A stretch of DNA of 64,000 nucleotides from Crambe crambe (taxonomy: Eukaryota; Porifera; Demospongiae; Poecilosclerida; Crambeidae), in NCBI GenBank assembly GCA_963924555.1, contig OZ004596.1, positions 372,001 through 436,000 on the forward strand, read 5' to 3'. A program made the translations under genes and the position numbers. The notes below the pieces were generated by a model. That model had not been told where the DNA came from, made no database searches, and saw nothing but the letters and a program-made list of their open reading frames with translations. How positions within the stretch are numbered: position 1 is the stretch's first letter; the number at the start of each line of letters is the position of its first letter. Positions 22,272-34,200 of the stretch are shown piece after piece.

Positions 22272-25200
22272 ATGGATGTGGCAAAGAGAAAGAGGAGGCG
22301 TTCTTTCCCAGCTTTCACTGGCAGGAAAGTAAGTGGAAATGATAGTAATATTGTGAAGATGAATCCTTACACCATATAAAAATGGCTGAAGGTTCGAAAA
22401 AGTAGCTCTCTTAAGGGTAGGAAGAGTTTGGGAGGTGTTTGTGGTGAAATAGTCAGGGAGGAAGGTGAATTTAGCGACCTTGAGACAGAGTTCAATGGAG
22501 GGACAGAGATTGGAAGAGGTGGAGATGACGTAGGGAGTGAGGGTGAAGGAAGGATGGATGAAGGTCAGGAGGAAGAAGACTTGGACAGTGATAGTGTCAA
22601 CATCATCGCTGAAGATGAGGAGGGAGTCGATGTTAACGTCTCTGAGGATGGGGTCACTATCATTGACAGTGAGGAGGTTAGAACTCCCAAGAGGCCAAAA
22701 ATGCCTGGTTTGTACAAACCTCCGACACACGATGAGCTACAAATGCTGAAAGAGACTCAAAACCTGTTCCAGTCGAACCTAATGAGACTTCAGGTGAGTT
22801 ACCAGACTGTTCCAGGTTGTGTATGGAGGTTGCATCATTTGTTGATTGTTGATCAGATCACAGAACTCCTGGGGGAGGTAAAGCCAAAGAAAAAGACTGC
22901 TAGTGTCCGCCAGTTGGAAGATCTTCTTCGAGCACTGAAGGAAGTGCTTTTAGCGGTACCATCTTCTCCACAAATTAATGTAACGAATTATCCACTTCTA
23001 TCCCTTATATACTCATTTTGTATATGCTCACTTGCTCAGTTGTGTGAAGGGTTGAGTGTCCTGCCTGGTAAGGTGAAATACCCACTTCACTTCACTCCGC
23101 TTAACTCCAAGGGGAAGTTCAAATTCGGGCCTCCTTCATGCATCAAAGTGGTGGGGAGTTACCTGCTGGGCACCATGACCAAGCCAGACTTGAATGTGGA
23201 CCTGGAACTCCACCTCCCCATGGTATGAGAGTGTGTATGTGTATGTGGGGGGGAATCACAATTTTGAGCAATTCCTCTTGATGTTAACTTCATTTCATTT
23301 TTGCAGGAATGTTTGCAAGTGAAGGACATTCTTAATTACCGGTACTTCCACAAGAGAGCTCTTTATCTGAGCATTATTGCAGGACATCTCAAGAAAAAGA
23401 AAAAAACTCTCTCTCTTAAAAGCATCAAGTTTGAATCATTTGGTGGGAACCCTCTTCTTCCAATTCTTGTTTTAGTGCCTGAAGGTAAGCAAATTACGAT
23501 CATTCATTTCTCTAACGTATCTCTCATTGTAGGCAAACCTCTTTCAAAGTACACAATTCGACTCCACACCTTAGTACCAGATCCTGCTTTCTTCAAGCTG
23601 AGCAAGTTGGGTCCTGATAGGAACAATGTACGAAGAAACTTCCTCTCCTCCTCACCAATCCAGTCTGACGATGAGTTTGAATGTGACCCCCCTCCCCCCA
23701 CCCCTCATTACAACACCTCTCTCTTGATGGAGTTGGGGGCTAGGGAGAGGGACTTGAAGGAATTGTTTTCAAGCTGTCAGGATTCTCCTGGCTTTGCAGA
23801 TGCTGTGGTCTTGTACAAAGTTTGGGCTCGACAGCGCAACTTGGATAAGGTGAGTAGAGTTTCTTATAGGAGGTATTTGTCCTTGAGGTGGTCCTTTATC
23901 TTGATAGGGTTATGGTGGATTTACTGGTTACCATTTCTCCATGTTGGGATCTGCTCTGATCTCACAGAAGAAGATCAGCCGTCTCATGAGCTGCTATCAA
24001 ATTTTCCGTGTGGCACTCCAACAAATCTCCTCTGGTGATTGGACCAAAGAAGGGTTCACATCAAGTCCTCTGTCAGACTCTTCCTCCCTGGCTGCCTTCC
24101 ACTCTGCTCACCAGGTGGTGTTCCTGGATCCCAGTGGCACACTCAACTTGTGTGCCGACATGAGCAAAGAGAGGTATCAATGGCTGAAACATGAGGTTAC
24201 CCTGGCTCTAGAGCTTCTGGAAGAATCCACCACTACAACTTGTAGCTTTGAGGCTCTCTTCATGAAGCCTCTACGCATCGAGCAGAAATTTGACATTCTC
24301 TACAAGTGAGGGACATTGTATAGAAAAGGTAGTTTGTATAACTAATACTGGTGCTTTTAGTGTTCCTTTGGATTCCCTCTCCCTCTCCACGACGTCTCTG
24401 GACAAAGCTACCAAGGACCAAATACTATTGGACAGTCATGCTTGGCCACTCCCATTGTTGTTATCCCGTCTGATGCCAGTTCTTCGTCGTGGGTTGGATA
24501 AGAGGATCAAGTTAATTGCCCCTGTAATTAAGTCACAGCACATGGTAAGAAGTACAACTCCAGTGATCATGATTTCCTTCATATAATGGTGCTCCTTTTA
24601 TAGGGTTCACAGTGGCTCCTCTCTAAGTCACCTCCAGATCCAAACAAGGGTCATGTGATTCTCGGGTTGCTATTGGATACAGCTCATTGCTTCTCTATCC
24701 TCACTATGGGTCCGACTGCTGATAGCAGTGAAGTAAGGAAAATTTCTCAGGTTCTATTAGTGTCTTTGACTTCTGAAGTGCTAATCTGTTAAACTGTCAC
24801 TATGAAAAGTGAATTTCTACAAAATGATACTTTCCGTGAACTTCCAGGCTACTGATTTTCGGTCCTTTTGGGGAGAGAGGTCAGAGCTGCGGAGGTTTCA
24901 GGATGGGTCCATCAATGAGGCAGTGGTGTGGGCTGGAGAAGACAGTACCACCGGAACATCCATCTGCCTTCAGATCATCAAGCACCTTCTGCACAGGTCA
25001 ATGCAATGCAGGTGTCCGTTTCCATTGACCACTGACTCTCTCATTCCCATAACCACATCAATGTTTAGGGACATTGGTACTATGTACTTCCATTTCAATG
25101 AATTCCATCTAACTAGCTGAATCTTATGCAATGACATGCAATGATGTTGTCATACCTTACAGACATTTCTCTGTTTCCATGGATGCTGCAACCTCCAGTG

Positions 25201-27694
25201 GCAACTTGCTGTATCCCCTTCTTCAGGATAATTCCAGAAAGAAGAATAGGTGGGATGTTGTAGCCCTGGTTTGTTACTTGCTGTTAAGTTTAATAGCTAG
25301 GTTTGCCACAATACAGACTGTGCACTGGTTGCTGATAGAAGCTTGTATTTACGGAGCTGCAATGCAAATTGGATTGCGGAAGTGCTGATTTGGGTGCTGT
25401 ACATTAATGCAAATTGTACTAGTCGCTGCAAATTGTACTAGTCACTTAGCGGATTGTGGAAGTGCTGATTTGGGGCTGAGCTGGTAGATCTAGTACATTA
25501 ATAACGTTAATTCTGTTGTCTGTGGTCTAATAATAATATTATCTGTTCTGAGGCTATTAGCCTTGTTCCAAATAACTACTCTGCATTCTTTATGCAGCAG
25601 CAGTGGCAATGCTATCCAGCAGATCCAGGATGCATTCAGTGAACTATGCAGAGACTTGAGAAGACTGAAGGACTTGCCTCTCTCCATCACTTCTCTACAG
25701 GCTACTTCACCATCATTCCGACATGCAGAAGTTTTCCCTTCACTTCCTTGGAACGGAAGGCTCTCCTCAAAGCTACAGGCCACACCAACTACCGAGGACA
25801 TCCAATCAGGCTGCTATTATCCGTCATGTGATCATGCCACACCTTCACTAATATCTGTCCATCCAGGTCAGTTCAGTATGAGAATAATGAACCATCAACC
25901 AAAGTGATGTGCTTTATTTAGTGGTATGCCAGCTGGAATCGAGTGGAAAGTGGCCAGATGAACTGGAGGCTATTAGGAAAATGAAAGTGGCCTTTTACGT
26001 GTTCTTAACCAAGGCCCTGAAGGAGCAGAAAGGGTTGATAGCCTCACCAACACAAAATCATTTGGATATCCTCAAGGTTTTATGATGTGATGTGATGTGA
26101 GTCTGAAAGGAAATGATGAAGTATCTCACTTTAGAGTGGCCATGTGTTTCGGTTAAAAATCCACCACCATCGTGAATTGACACTTTTGAAGGAGAAGCAG
26201 ACATCTGCTGTCAATTCGTGTGACATTAGAACACTAAAGGAAGATGCAGTTGCTATGCAAAGGGATATGGTATCCCTCCCTGTTCTCTCCTCTACTTTGA
26301 ATGGGTATGTCACCAACTGTTGTCTGATGTACATCATGTCTATGAGGATCAATAAACATAGTTTGCATCAGCAATGTCCTGCATTTGGTGATGGATCCCG
26401 TTTGAGCAAACGTTGGGTGGCGTCTCATCTCCTCTCCAACCATTTCTCAGACGAGTCCATCGAGCTAATGGTGGCCTATTTATTCACAAACCCTGCCCCC
26501 TTCACTCCACCAAGGTACATCAGTGTCTTTAATGACCCTTTACCAATTATTGAACTTCAGTAACTTCCGCCATTGTTTAGTACTGGACTGGTGTGCTTCA
26601 TTCGTTTTCTCTCTCTCCTCTCTACTTATGACTGGGACGTTGAGCCTCTCATAGTCAACTTTAATGATGAATTATCAGGTCAGTATGGAAATTAAATGCT
26701 GCACATTGCTACCTCATTATCAAACTTGTTCCAGAGACCAAGATTTCTGATTTGAAGTCTGAATTTTCAAAGAATCGTCCATCCTTTCCTCCTGTAACCA
26801 TCGGCACTCCTCAGGATCAGCTGACCTCTCCCTGGACCACCAAGAGCCTCCCTTGTGGTCCTGTGTTCCATCGGTCTCAACAGCTGGCCAAGGAAGCACT
26901 CCAATTGGTTTCTGGGTTTGTGTTAAGGAGTAACATCGATGCACAGGATGTTAAAGTATGAACACCGTCTTGAGTATAGGCATTTAATTACCTCTCTTCT
27001 TTTTTGTTTAGCAAGTGTTTCGAACACCACTTCAAGACTTTAATCTTCTTATCCACTTGAATAAGAAACACATTCCACATTCCCATCAAGCTGTGGATGC
27101 CATGGGGACCAGTTCCCTCAAGCACAAGCCTAACTGGTCACATAAGTTTACCCATCTTCCTGTTGTGGACTTTGACCCTATCCAGCTATATCTGAAAGAA
27201 CTAGAGGTGAGCCCCTTCTGAGGTGTGGGCAAGGTAACTGTGTTCCATCTTATTATGATGATGCAGGCATCTTTCTCTGAGTTTGCAGTCTTCTTCTATG
27301 ATAAGTATGGAGGGTCCTTCATTGCTGTGGTGTGGAAACCCCATGCCTTCATACCACAGAGTTTCAAGGTATGACAGAATCAAGGAGCCAGACCGCTTCC
27401 CCCCCCCCCCCCCCCCCCCCCCCAAAACAACAACAACAGCAACAAACAAACAAAATGTTACTGTTTCCTTTATCACCATCTCTCCTGGAAATGCTGTGAT
27501 TTACTGTGTATTATTAGGTGGGGAAGGCTAATTGCAGAGTGCCTGTTGGAAAGAGTAGTGATTTGAGTTCCAGACCACCAAAAAGTCCAGGAAGAAAGAA
27601 TCAGATGGTGCCTGACATGGATGCCATTGTATCTGACTTTCAGATAATGGGTCAAGGATTGGTCAAACATATTGAAATTCTCACTAACAGTTGA
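22272..27694 (+). CDS. NOL6: Nucleolar protein 6 (Nrap/Utp22 family)
   Basis: Component of the small-subunit processome (UTP-C-like module) acting in pre-18S rRNA maturation in the nucleolus. Exon 1 encodes a basic start, MDVAKRKRRRSFPAFTGRK. After an acidic stretch come YKPPTHDELQMLKETQNLFQSNLMRLQ and PPSCIKVVGSYLLGTMTKPDLNVDLELHLPM (Nrap nucleotidyltransferase-like domain), RYFHKRALYLSIIAGHL, GGFTGYHFSMLGSALISQKKIS, VVFLDPSGTLNLCADMSKERY and FWGERSELRRFQDGSINEAVVWAG. Later exons read AFSELCRDLRRLKDLPLS, CPAFGDGSRLSKRWVASHLLSNHFSDESIELMVAYLF and VFRTPLQDFNLLIHLNKKHIPHSHQAVD. The C-terminus is MVPDMDAIVSDFQIMGQGLVKHIE. About twenty exons, domain order as in human NOL6. An intron (25250-25600) carries a degenerate duplication of GGATTGCGGAAGTGCTGATT. 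Confidence 0.96.
27399..27423 (+). repeat. Homopolymer of 25 C in a NOL6 intron
   Basis: Uninterrupted C run followed by an A/C-rich stretch. Length is likely unstable or mis-assembled. Confidence 0.8.
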
Positions 27695-27751
27695 TAATTT
27701 TTTCAGTGCCAGAATGAATTATAAAAATAATTGGTGTGACCAAAAATTGAT

Positions 27752-30074
27752 TCAGAGTATGATGCATACTTTTGAGTGTTGGTTAGCTGAAGTGTTTGTT
27801 AGTTGCTGTCTCTGAGGGACTCGCTGGGAGGCTGGTGTTACTGGTGATGAGGGAATGATCTCACTCTCTGTACGATGTTTGGTCTTCCCCCTTCTCCCCC
27901 TGCTTTCCTCCTCTACAGTCTGTACGGTGAACTTCTCCCGAGCATTGGGGCCAATGGCTAAGCTTCCTTCTCTGATATTAACATGACGGGAGCCTGAAGT
28001 AGAAGAAAGGTGAGCATCAAATGGGGGAAAGCTCTCTGAGAGAAAATTTGCCTGTGGTGAGACACCAGGATGCTTTGGAAGAGAAGAGTTCAACTTTTTC
28101 CTTGGAGCTAGAGATTCTTGAGATGAGTTCAGACTTGTGGATGAATCTCTGTAACTATTCATGTATGCTTGCAGCTGGGAGTTGTAAATGTTCTCATCTT
28201 CATCAAGAGGCAATCTCTTTTTGCCTTTTTTGGAAACGAGAACAGCGTGTTTGTGAGTAGGTGGTGGTTTGGTCTCAGAAATGTGGGCATTCTCCCCAGT
28301 TCCAATAGGAGGCAATGTCCCCACTCCTCTTCTCTCCATGAGTGAGAGTTTTTTGACTCGCTCTTGACTATCAGGGGGTATTGGTGTCTTGGCAAGCTCT
28401 GGGCTTGGTGATCCCATCACTTGAGGATTCCTGTTTTCAACTTCTGTACCAAAGTGGTTCGCAGGAGGAATACCTTCTGATGTGTTTAATCCAGCATCTT
28501 CAGTGATGGATTCTAAATCAGATATCTCATCGTGATTAGTGTCGTTATCCCTCACAATTGCTTGCTTGCTTTTCATCTGCTGAAGAGCTTCTGAAGCCTC
28601 TGATAACTTCTCCATTACTCTCTCCCGAGCTATTCCAGTGTCTTCCTTGATCTGTTCCAGAAGTGCTAGAGCGTGTTCAAAGTAGCTGACTGCTTCGCCA
28701 TACTTTCCTGTCTGGTAACTGATGGAGCCAAGTCCTTCACAGGTTTGGAACTGGAGGTAGTTGTTCTTGGCCTGGTGGGCCTTGGCAAGGGCATTACTGA
28801 AGCTCTTGAATGCTTCTTGCAATTGGTTCAACTGGGTCTGAGCAAACGCAAGATTGCAGAGACACTTTGACTCTGAGTTATGATTTTTCATCTTTCCTGT
28901 GGTGTGAGTGTGAGTGTGATATGGTTATTGTAAGTAAGGTAGTTGCCATGTCTAAAGTGTTCAATGCTTGGGACAATATATAATCTTTCAACCCCCCTAA
29001 TGATATTATCATAAACTAAACCTTTTTGAGTCTAAATATTGATATTTGAGACTGGCTGGTTTTTCTTACAATAAACACACCATGAATATCTGCAGCTTCT
29101 CTGTGATAGACGAGTGCTTCTGAAAACAGGGTTTTCTCATTGTAGGCTGCACCAATATTCTGCAGAATACATGCTTCTGTTTGCAGTGATTGGTCGGTCT
29201 GTGTGGGCGTTCGAACAAGTGGTAGAGCTTGTTCGAAGTTCCAGATCCCCAAGTCCAGTAGTCCGAGTGAGGTATACAGCAGACCAAACTGAGTATACAG
29301 CTTCCCTAGTGAGAAAATTTAAGTCTAGGTCTTAACTTTGGAATTGGGACTATATGCCATTACATTACCTTGTAATCGACGATTGTCAACTCTCAAGCAT
29401 AACATTTTAGCTGTGCTCAACATTTGCTTGCAATCTTCCAGCTTCCCTTCCCCGAAATAAACCTTGCACAGTTCTACACATGCTCCAGCCTCATTGTAAT
29501 TGTCTCCCAGTTGGTGGTAGAGCTCTTGAGCACTGGTGAGACTTGTAACTACTTCCTTTGACTCTTTTCGCATCCTATAACAAGTGGCAAGACTCATAAA
29601 GCTCTCTGCTGCTTGGAGAATTGCTTTAGCCTTGATGTAAAGGTGTATACTGCTTTTAAAGTGGGATGCAGCTTTCTTGTACTCATTCATGCCTTGATAA
29701 GCCACTGCTAAGTTATAATAAACATCTGCTGATATTTCAGTCATAGAAGTACCATCACTGTCTCCTCTACCAATAGTGGTATGCAAGATGCTTATATCAC
29801 TTTGTTCCAGCTGCCGACTCTTTGCCAGTTTCGATGCAAATTGGAGAAACTTGATGCCACGTTTTAGCTGACCCTGTGACACATAACATGCTCCCACATT
29901 GAGGTAGCAAGATATAATTGTGCAGGGGTCCCCTTCTTCCTTGGCTCTTTCTGCTGCACTTTCAAAGTATTCAATTGCTTTGTGGTTGTCACCTTTCTGG
30001 AGCTGAATGTATGCCAGTCGAGTCAATTCCTGGATGGCTGATCTGGTGGACTGCCTCTCTTCTTCAGAACTCAT
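27752..30074 (-). CDS. TPR-repeat protein, TTC24-like, with a C-terminal CaaX box
   Basis: Exon 1 (30074 to about 29369) starts MSSEEERQSTRSAIQELTRLAYIQLQKGDNHKAIEYFESAAERAKEEG and carries several TPR motifs (ADVYYNLAVAYQGMNEYKKAASHFKSSI). The second coding exon (about 29310-29077) has LYTQFGLLYTSLGLLDLGIWNFEQAL and CILQNIGAAYNEKTLFSEALVYHREA. The third (28891-27752) adds CLCNLAFAQTQLNQLQEAFKSFSNAL and GLGSISYQTGKYGEAVSYFEHAL, then a ~230-residue disordered Ser/Pro/Lys-rich tail. The TPR array and disordered tail resemble TTC24; other TPR scaffolds (GPSM-type) are possible, but no GoLoco motif is visible. The protein ends HSKVCIIL: a CaaX motif whose final Leu favours geranylgeranylation, suggesting membrane attachment. 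Confidence 0.75.
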
Positions 30075-30188
30075 CTCCTGCTCAAGTTACTCTATAGATC
30101 TCCTCGATGCCCTACTTTATAGTTTACTGTTACCTTGGTTACTACCTTGGGCACGTGATGATATAGGACCACGTGGTAATCCTGAAGA
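30075..30188. promoter_or_regulatory. Shared promoter between the TPR gene and LSM6
   Basis: 114 bp between divergent start codons. No TATA box; a CACGTG-like pair (GGGCACGTGATG and CCACGTGG) lies at about 30149-30176. Confidence 0.45.
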
Positions 30189-30546
30189 ATGAGCTTTCAA
30201 AGACAATCTCCGAGTGAATTCCTAAAGCAAATCATAGGAAAGCCTGTAGTAGTGAAGCTTAATTCTGGAGTAGACTATAGAGGTAAGCATAGGTGGCGGG
30301 ATTTCCTGCAAGTATTGAGGGAGGCGTTAATTAGAAACTTCTTTTAATATAGGTGTGCTTGCTTGCCTTGATGGTTATATGAACATTGCCTTGGAGCAAA
30401 CTGAAGAGTATGTTAATGGGCAGTTGAAGAACAAGTATGGTGATGCATTTATCAGAGGGAACAATGGTGAGACTTAATCGAGTTTAAAAATTCTACTATT
30501 ATCCCACTTCTACACAGTTCTGTACATCAGCACAAGAAGAAGATAA
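30189..30546 (+). CDS. LSM6: U6 snRNA-associated Sm-like protein LSm6
   Basis: Ring subunit of LSm1-7 (mRNA decay) and LSm2-8 (U6 snRNA). Three exons: MSFQRQSPSEFLKQIIGKPVVVKLNSGVDYR, then GVLACLDGYMNIALEQTEEYVNGQLKNKYGDAFIRGNN, then VLYISTRRR and a stop. The Sm1 (VVVKLNSGVDYRGVLACLDGYMN) and Sm2 (AFIRGNNVLYIST) motifs are complete and nearly identical to human. The stop is 51 bp from the stop of convergent TBCA. Confidence 0.97.
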
Positions 30547-30597
30547 TTTTTCTTATCCTTTTTCCCCCCTTTCTTTTTTTTAAAGCAAGATCATTAT

Positions 30598-31170
30598 CTA
30601 CTCTACATTGACACTGTCTAATTGATTTTTAGCTGCTTTGTATTCCTCTGCTTTGCTGAGGTCTTGTGAGTTGTCCTGTGAAGAGGGGAAATGTCACATG
30701 AACATGCGCGAGCATGCACCAACTGAACAGAATGTTATTCTTACTAATAGCAACTTGAGATCTGCATGTGCTGCCATTAATCTTCTCTTACAGTCTGGAA
30801 TCATTTGCCTAGATTCCTCCAGCACTTCCTCCTGATTCAATTATAATAGTGCTTGTCACACTTGGTATTCCTAGATACCCTTTACCTGCTTTCTAATATC
30901 ATATTGATCCTTTTTTTCACTTTTCATGTTGTCAACTTTGGCCTGCTGATCCACTACCTCTTTCTCATACATCATCTTCTCCTTGTCCAGCCTGAGCAAA
31001 TCACACATATGGCCAGAGATTAGCTAGTTATATCGTGATACCATAACGACAATCAGCTGGTTCATTGTAAACCATGATTTTGCCATAACTCTACTTTCCC
31101 TAGGTCGGGCTTACCTTTTTACGACACCTGTCTTTATCTTGATGTTTCTGATTCTAGGATCTGCAGCCAT
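30598..31170 (-). CDS. TBCA: Tubulin-specific chaperone A
   Basis: Cofactor A captures beta-tubulin folding intermediates. Exon 1 reads MAADPRIRNIKIKTGVVKR, closely matching human MADPRVRQIKIKTGVVKR. Exon 2: LDKEKMMYEKEVVDQQAKVDNMKSEKKDQYDIRKQ. Exon 3: EVLEESRQMIPDCKRRLMAAHADLKLLL. Exon 4: DNSQDLSKAEEYKAAKNQLDSVNVE. The three-helix-bundle length (~110 residues) is conserved. Confidence 0.95.
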
Positions 31171-31299
31171 TTCTAATGATAGTCTAATGCTAGCGCATGC
31201 GCAATATCCGAGGTGCAGGCCGGTGAATTAAAAATATAGGTCACACCCATGTGTGCCTTGAACAATTGAGCATGCACAGAGCATTGATCTTCGTGAGAA
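31171..31299. promoter_or_regulatory. Shared promoter between TBCA and the C2-Trx-PH gene, with an NRF1-like site
   Basis: 129 bp between divergent starts, with the palindrome GCGCATGCGC at 31193-31202, the core of the NRF1/alpha-Pal consensus. Confidence 0.55.
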
Positions 31300-34200
31300 A
31301 TGAGTTTAGCAAAGGTGTCTAGAAAGATAAAGAGAGTGGGGAAGAACGCTGTTCAATTCAGAATCACCTCGACCTTCGAGTTTATCGAGCTGGAATGCAA
31401 AGGAAGCTGGTAAGTTTTAGTTAGCGAGTTGTACAAGTCTCTGCTGCAGACAATTAAGAAGATAAGGCTGCACCACTGAAAACAAGTGTACCACATAAGG
31501 AGAGTTGCCAATATTTATGTCACATGCACAGTAAACACCTGCAACTTGATCATGCACTGTACGCAGCTCTTATTGAAGCAAAGATCACTTTTTCTTGTAG
31601 GAGACCAGATAAACTGAGAGTGATTTGGTTGCGTAGTCACAGGAAAGTCAAGTCTAATGATGTGAGTCTATATAGCCATGGCCTGTGGAAGAACCATATT
31701 TTATTGAGTAGCTTGCTTCTTGCTGGCTGGATGTGTGTCACGTATGTGTGTGTGTTTCAATATGATCTGGCCCTTGGCTGCAACATTATCACTGGCCAGA
31801 TGGAGATGCATGTATATACAAAAAGGTGACTAGTTCTGTATGCAAGGAATGTGTTACTGTATGGGTTTAAGGACACACACTAACTGGTTGACTCTATCAG
31901 TGGCTGGTGGAGATAAACTGTTGCTATGAGCACATTGCAATACTTAAGTGTTCTTATTTGGCTCATGAGTTTGACTAATGCCATATTTACTCAGTGTGGG
32001 TATTAGCACACTCAGTCATTTCTGAGCTCACTCCATTTTTGATAATCTTGGACTTAGTTCCAAGATAAATAATCCATGTGTTATTCAAATGTTATGGGAA
32101 ATAATCTCCAGTTTGTTAATGCTCCATTGTGGTACACATTAATACAATCATGACCCTCTTCTTTCCTCTCCCCCTCTTCCCCTCCCCCTCCCTCTCCCTT
32201 CTCTTCCTCCTCCTCTTCCTCTTTCAGACGGCGTGGGTAGTCAGTGAAGACTTTGGACCCAACGGAGCACGGGGGAAAGCTGTGTTCAATCCTTCGATTT
32301 CAGTCGCATTAGTTGTGACCTTGTACAGGGTATGTTAGATTCCCATCATATCTCCAGCAAGCAGCTGCTGAATGCAAAGCTTTCTCACTTGTTTAGTTTC
32401 AATGTCATGATGTGTTATGAGTCCATAACTCTCAGATGTCCATTTTTGAGGTGGAAACGTTACAACTTTCCTCCTTTCCAGAGCTAGAAATAGTTTCCAG
32501 CTCTGAGACACTCCCCCTAGCACTTGCAGGGGAAAACAGCAATCAGAAGTCATTGATTAAGTTTCTGTGTATCCAATTAAGTGATACTACTAAAGTTTGA
32601 GAGTTGAACTCACTCACTCACTCACTCACTCACTCACTCACTCACTCACTCTAGGATGCAAATCACACAGAATTTGATGAGAAAGAGTACAAATACCACA
32701 TAGAGAACGTGAGTCAACCTTCACTTTGAAATCAATCAAGTCAAATGTTTCTTGTAATTTCAGGAAGGACCGGGAGGAAAGAAGATTCTCGCCACTTTCA
32801 ACTGTAACATAGCTGAGTTCGTAGCCATTCCCTCTGCTAGGTAAGTAGTTAGTGTTGTCTGAGAGATAAATGGACAGGGTATCACATAATGGACAGGTAT
32901 CACATGATGGACAGGGTATCACATAATGGACAGGGTACCACATGATGGACAGGGTATCACATAATGGACAGGGTATCACATAATGGACAGGGTATCACAT
33001 AATGGACAGGGTATCACATAATGGACAGGGTATCACATGATGGGCAGGGTACCACATGATGGACAGGGTATCACATAATGGACAGGGTATCGCACGATGG
33101 GCAGGGTACCACATGATGGACAGGGTATCACATAATGGACAGGGTACCACATGATGGACAGGGTACCACATGATGGACAGGGTATCACATGATGGATAGG
33201 GTATCACATAATGGACAGGGTATCACATAATGGACAGGGTATCACATAATGGACAGGGTATCACATAATGGACAGGGTATCACATAATGGACAGGGTATC
33301 ACATAATGGACAGGGTATCACATAATGGACAGGGTATCACATAATGGACAGGGTATCACATAATGGACAGGGTATCACATAATGGACAGGGTATCACATA
33401 ATGGACAGGGTATCACATAATGGACAGGGTATCACATAATGGACAGGGTATCACATAATGGACAGGGTATCACAAGCACTCAGTGTTTGTTATTCTGTAG
33501 TCCTCATGTTATTTATGTAATCACTTGTACTCATAATTACAGAGATAGCATTCACTTATATACTCATAATTATGAGTTAGCATTGGGATAATTATGTGTG
33601 TATGTGTTGTTTACATTCTGGGTCTGATGGACATATTTTGGGGGTTATTCTGAAATTTTTGCAGTTTATTGGATGACTTGTTCTGCCACTCTTTAGGTAC
33701 GGTCTCGATTTGAATTTCAAGTGTGTCTCCAAGAAAATCAAAGTGGCCAAGCTCGGGATAACACTGGAGTCCCAGTTCATCAAGGAGGGTGGGGCCAAGT
33801 AAGTTAAAGATTTGATATAATGATTGGTAGTTACTTTTGTTTGCCTGTCACACATAGTGAGTGGTGTGATTTGATTAGAGTGATTTTTACATGTTCTTTA
33901 CATGTTACTTGCAGTGATGACGACATGCAGAGTACATTCAGTGCCGTGAGTGCTGGTCAGGACAGTATAACTCCTGAGGATGATGAAGAGGATGATGAGG
34001 AGGATGAGGAGCTTCCTGTCGTCCAGTCCCCTCTCAGCCTCCATGGGTAGGGACAGTGTGTGTGTATGTATGAAGTCCTAAAATCACCACTTTAGCTAAT
34101 AGGAGCTCCACTCAGACCACTTTAAATGGTTGTTTCTTTACAGTGATAGTGTGTTTATGTGTGTAGGAGTCGAGGAAGACTGGACACCTTAAAGGAAGAC

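Noticed and set aside
22230..22730. 166-codon minus-strand frame
   Set aside because: Antisense shadow of the acidic N-terminal exon of NOL6.
32638..33207. Repetitive minus-strand frames ([16 protein letters not shown])
   Set aside because: Translation of the 19-bp minisatellite, not a protein.
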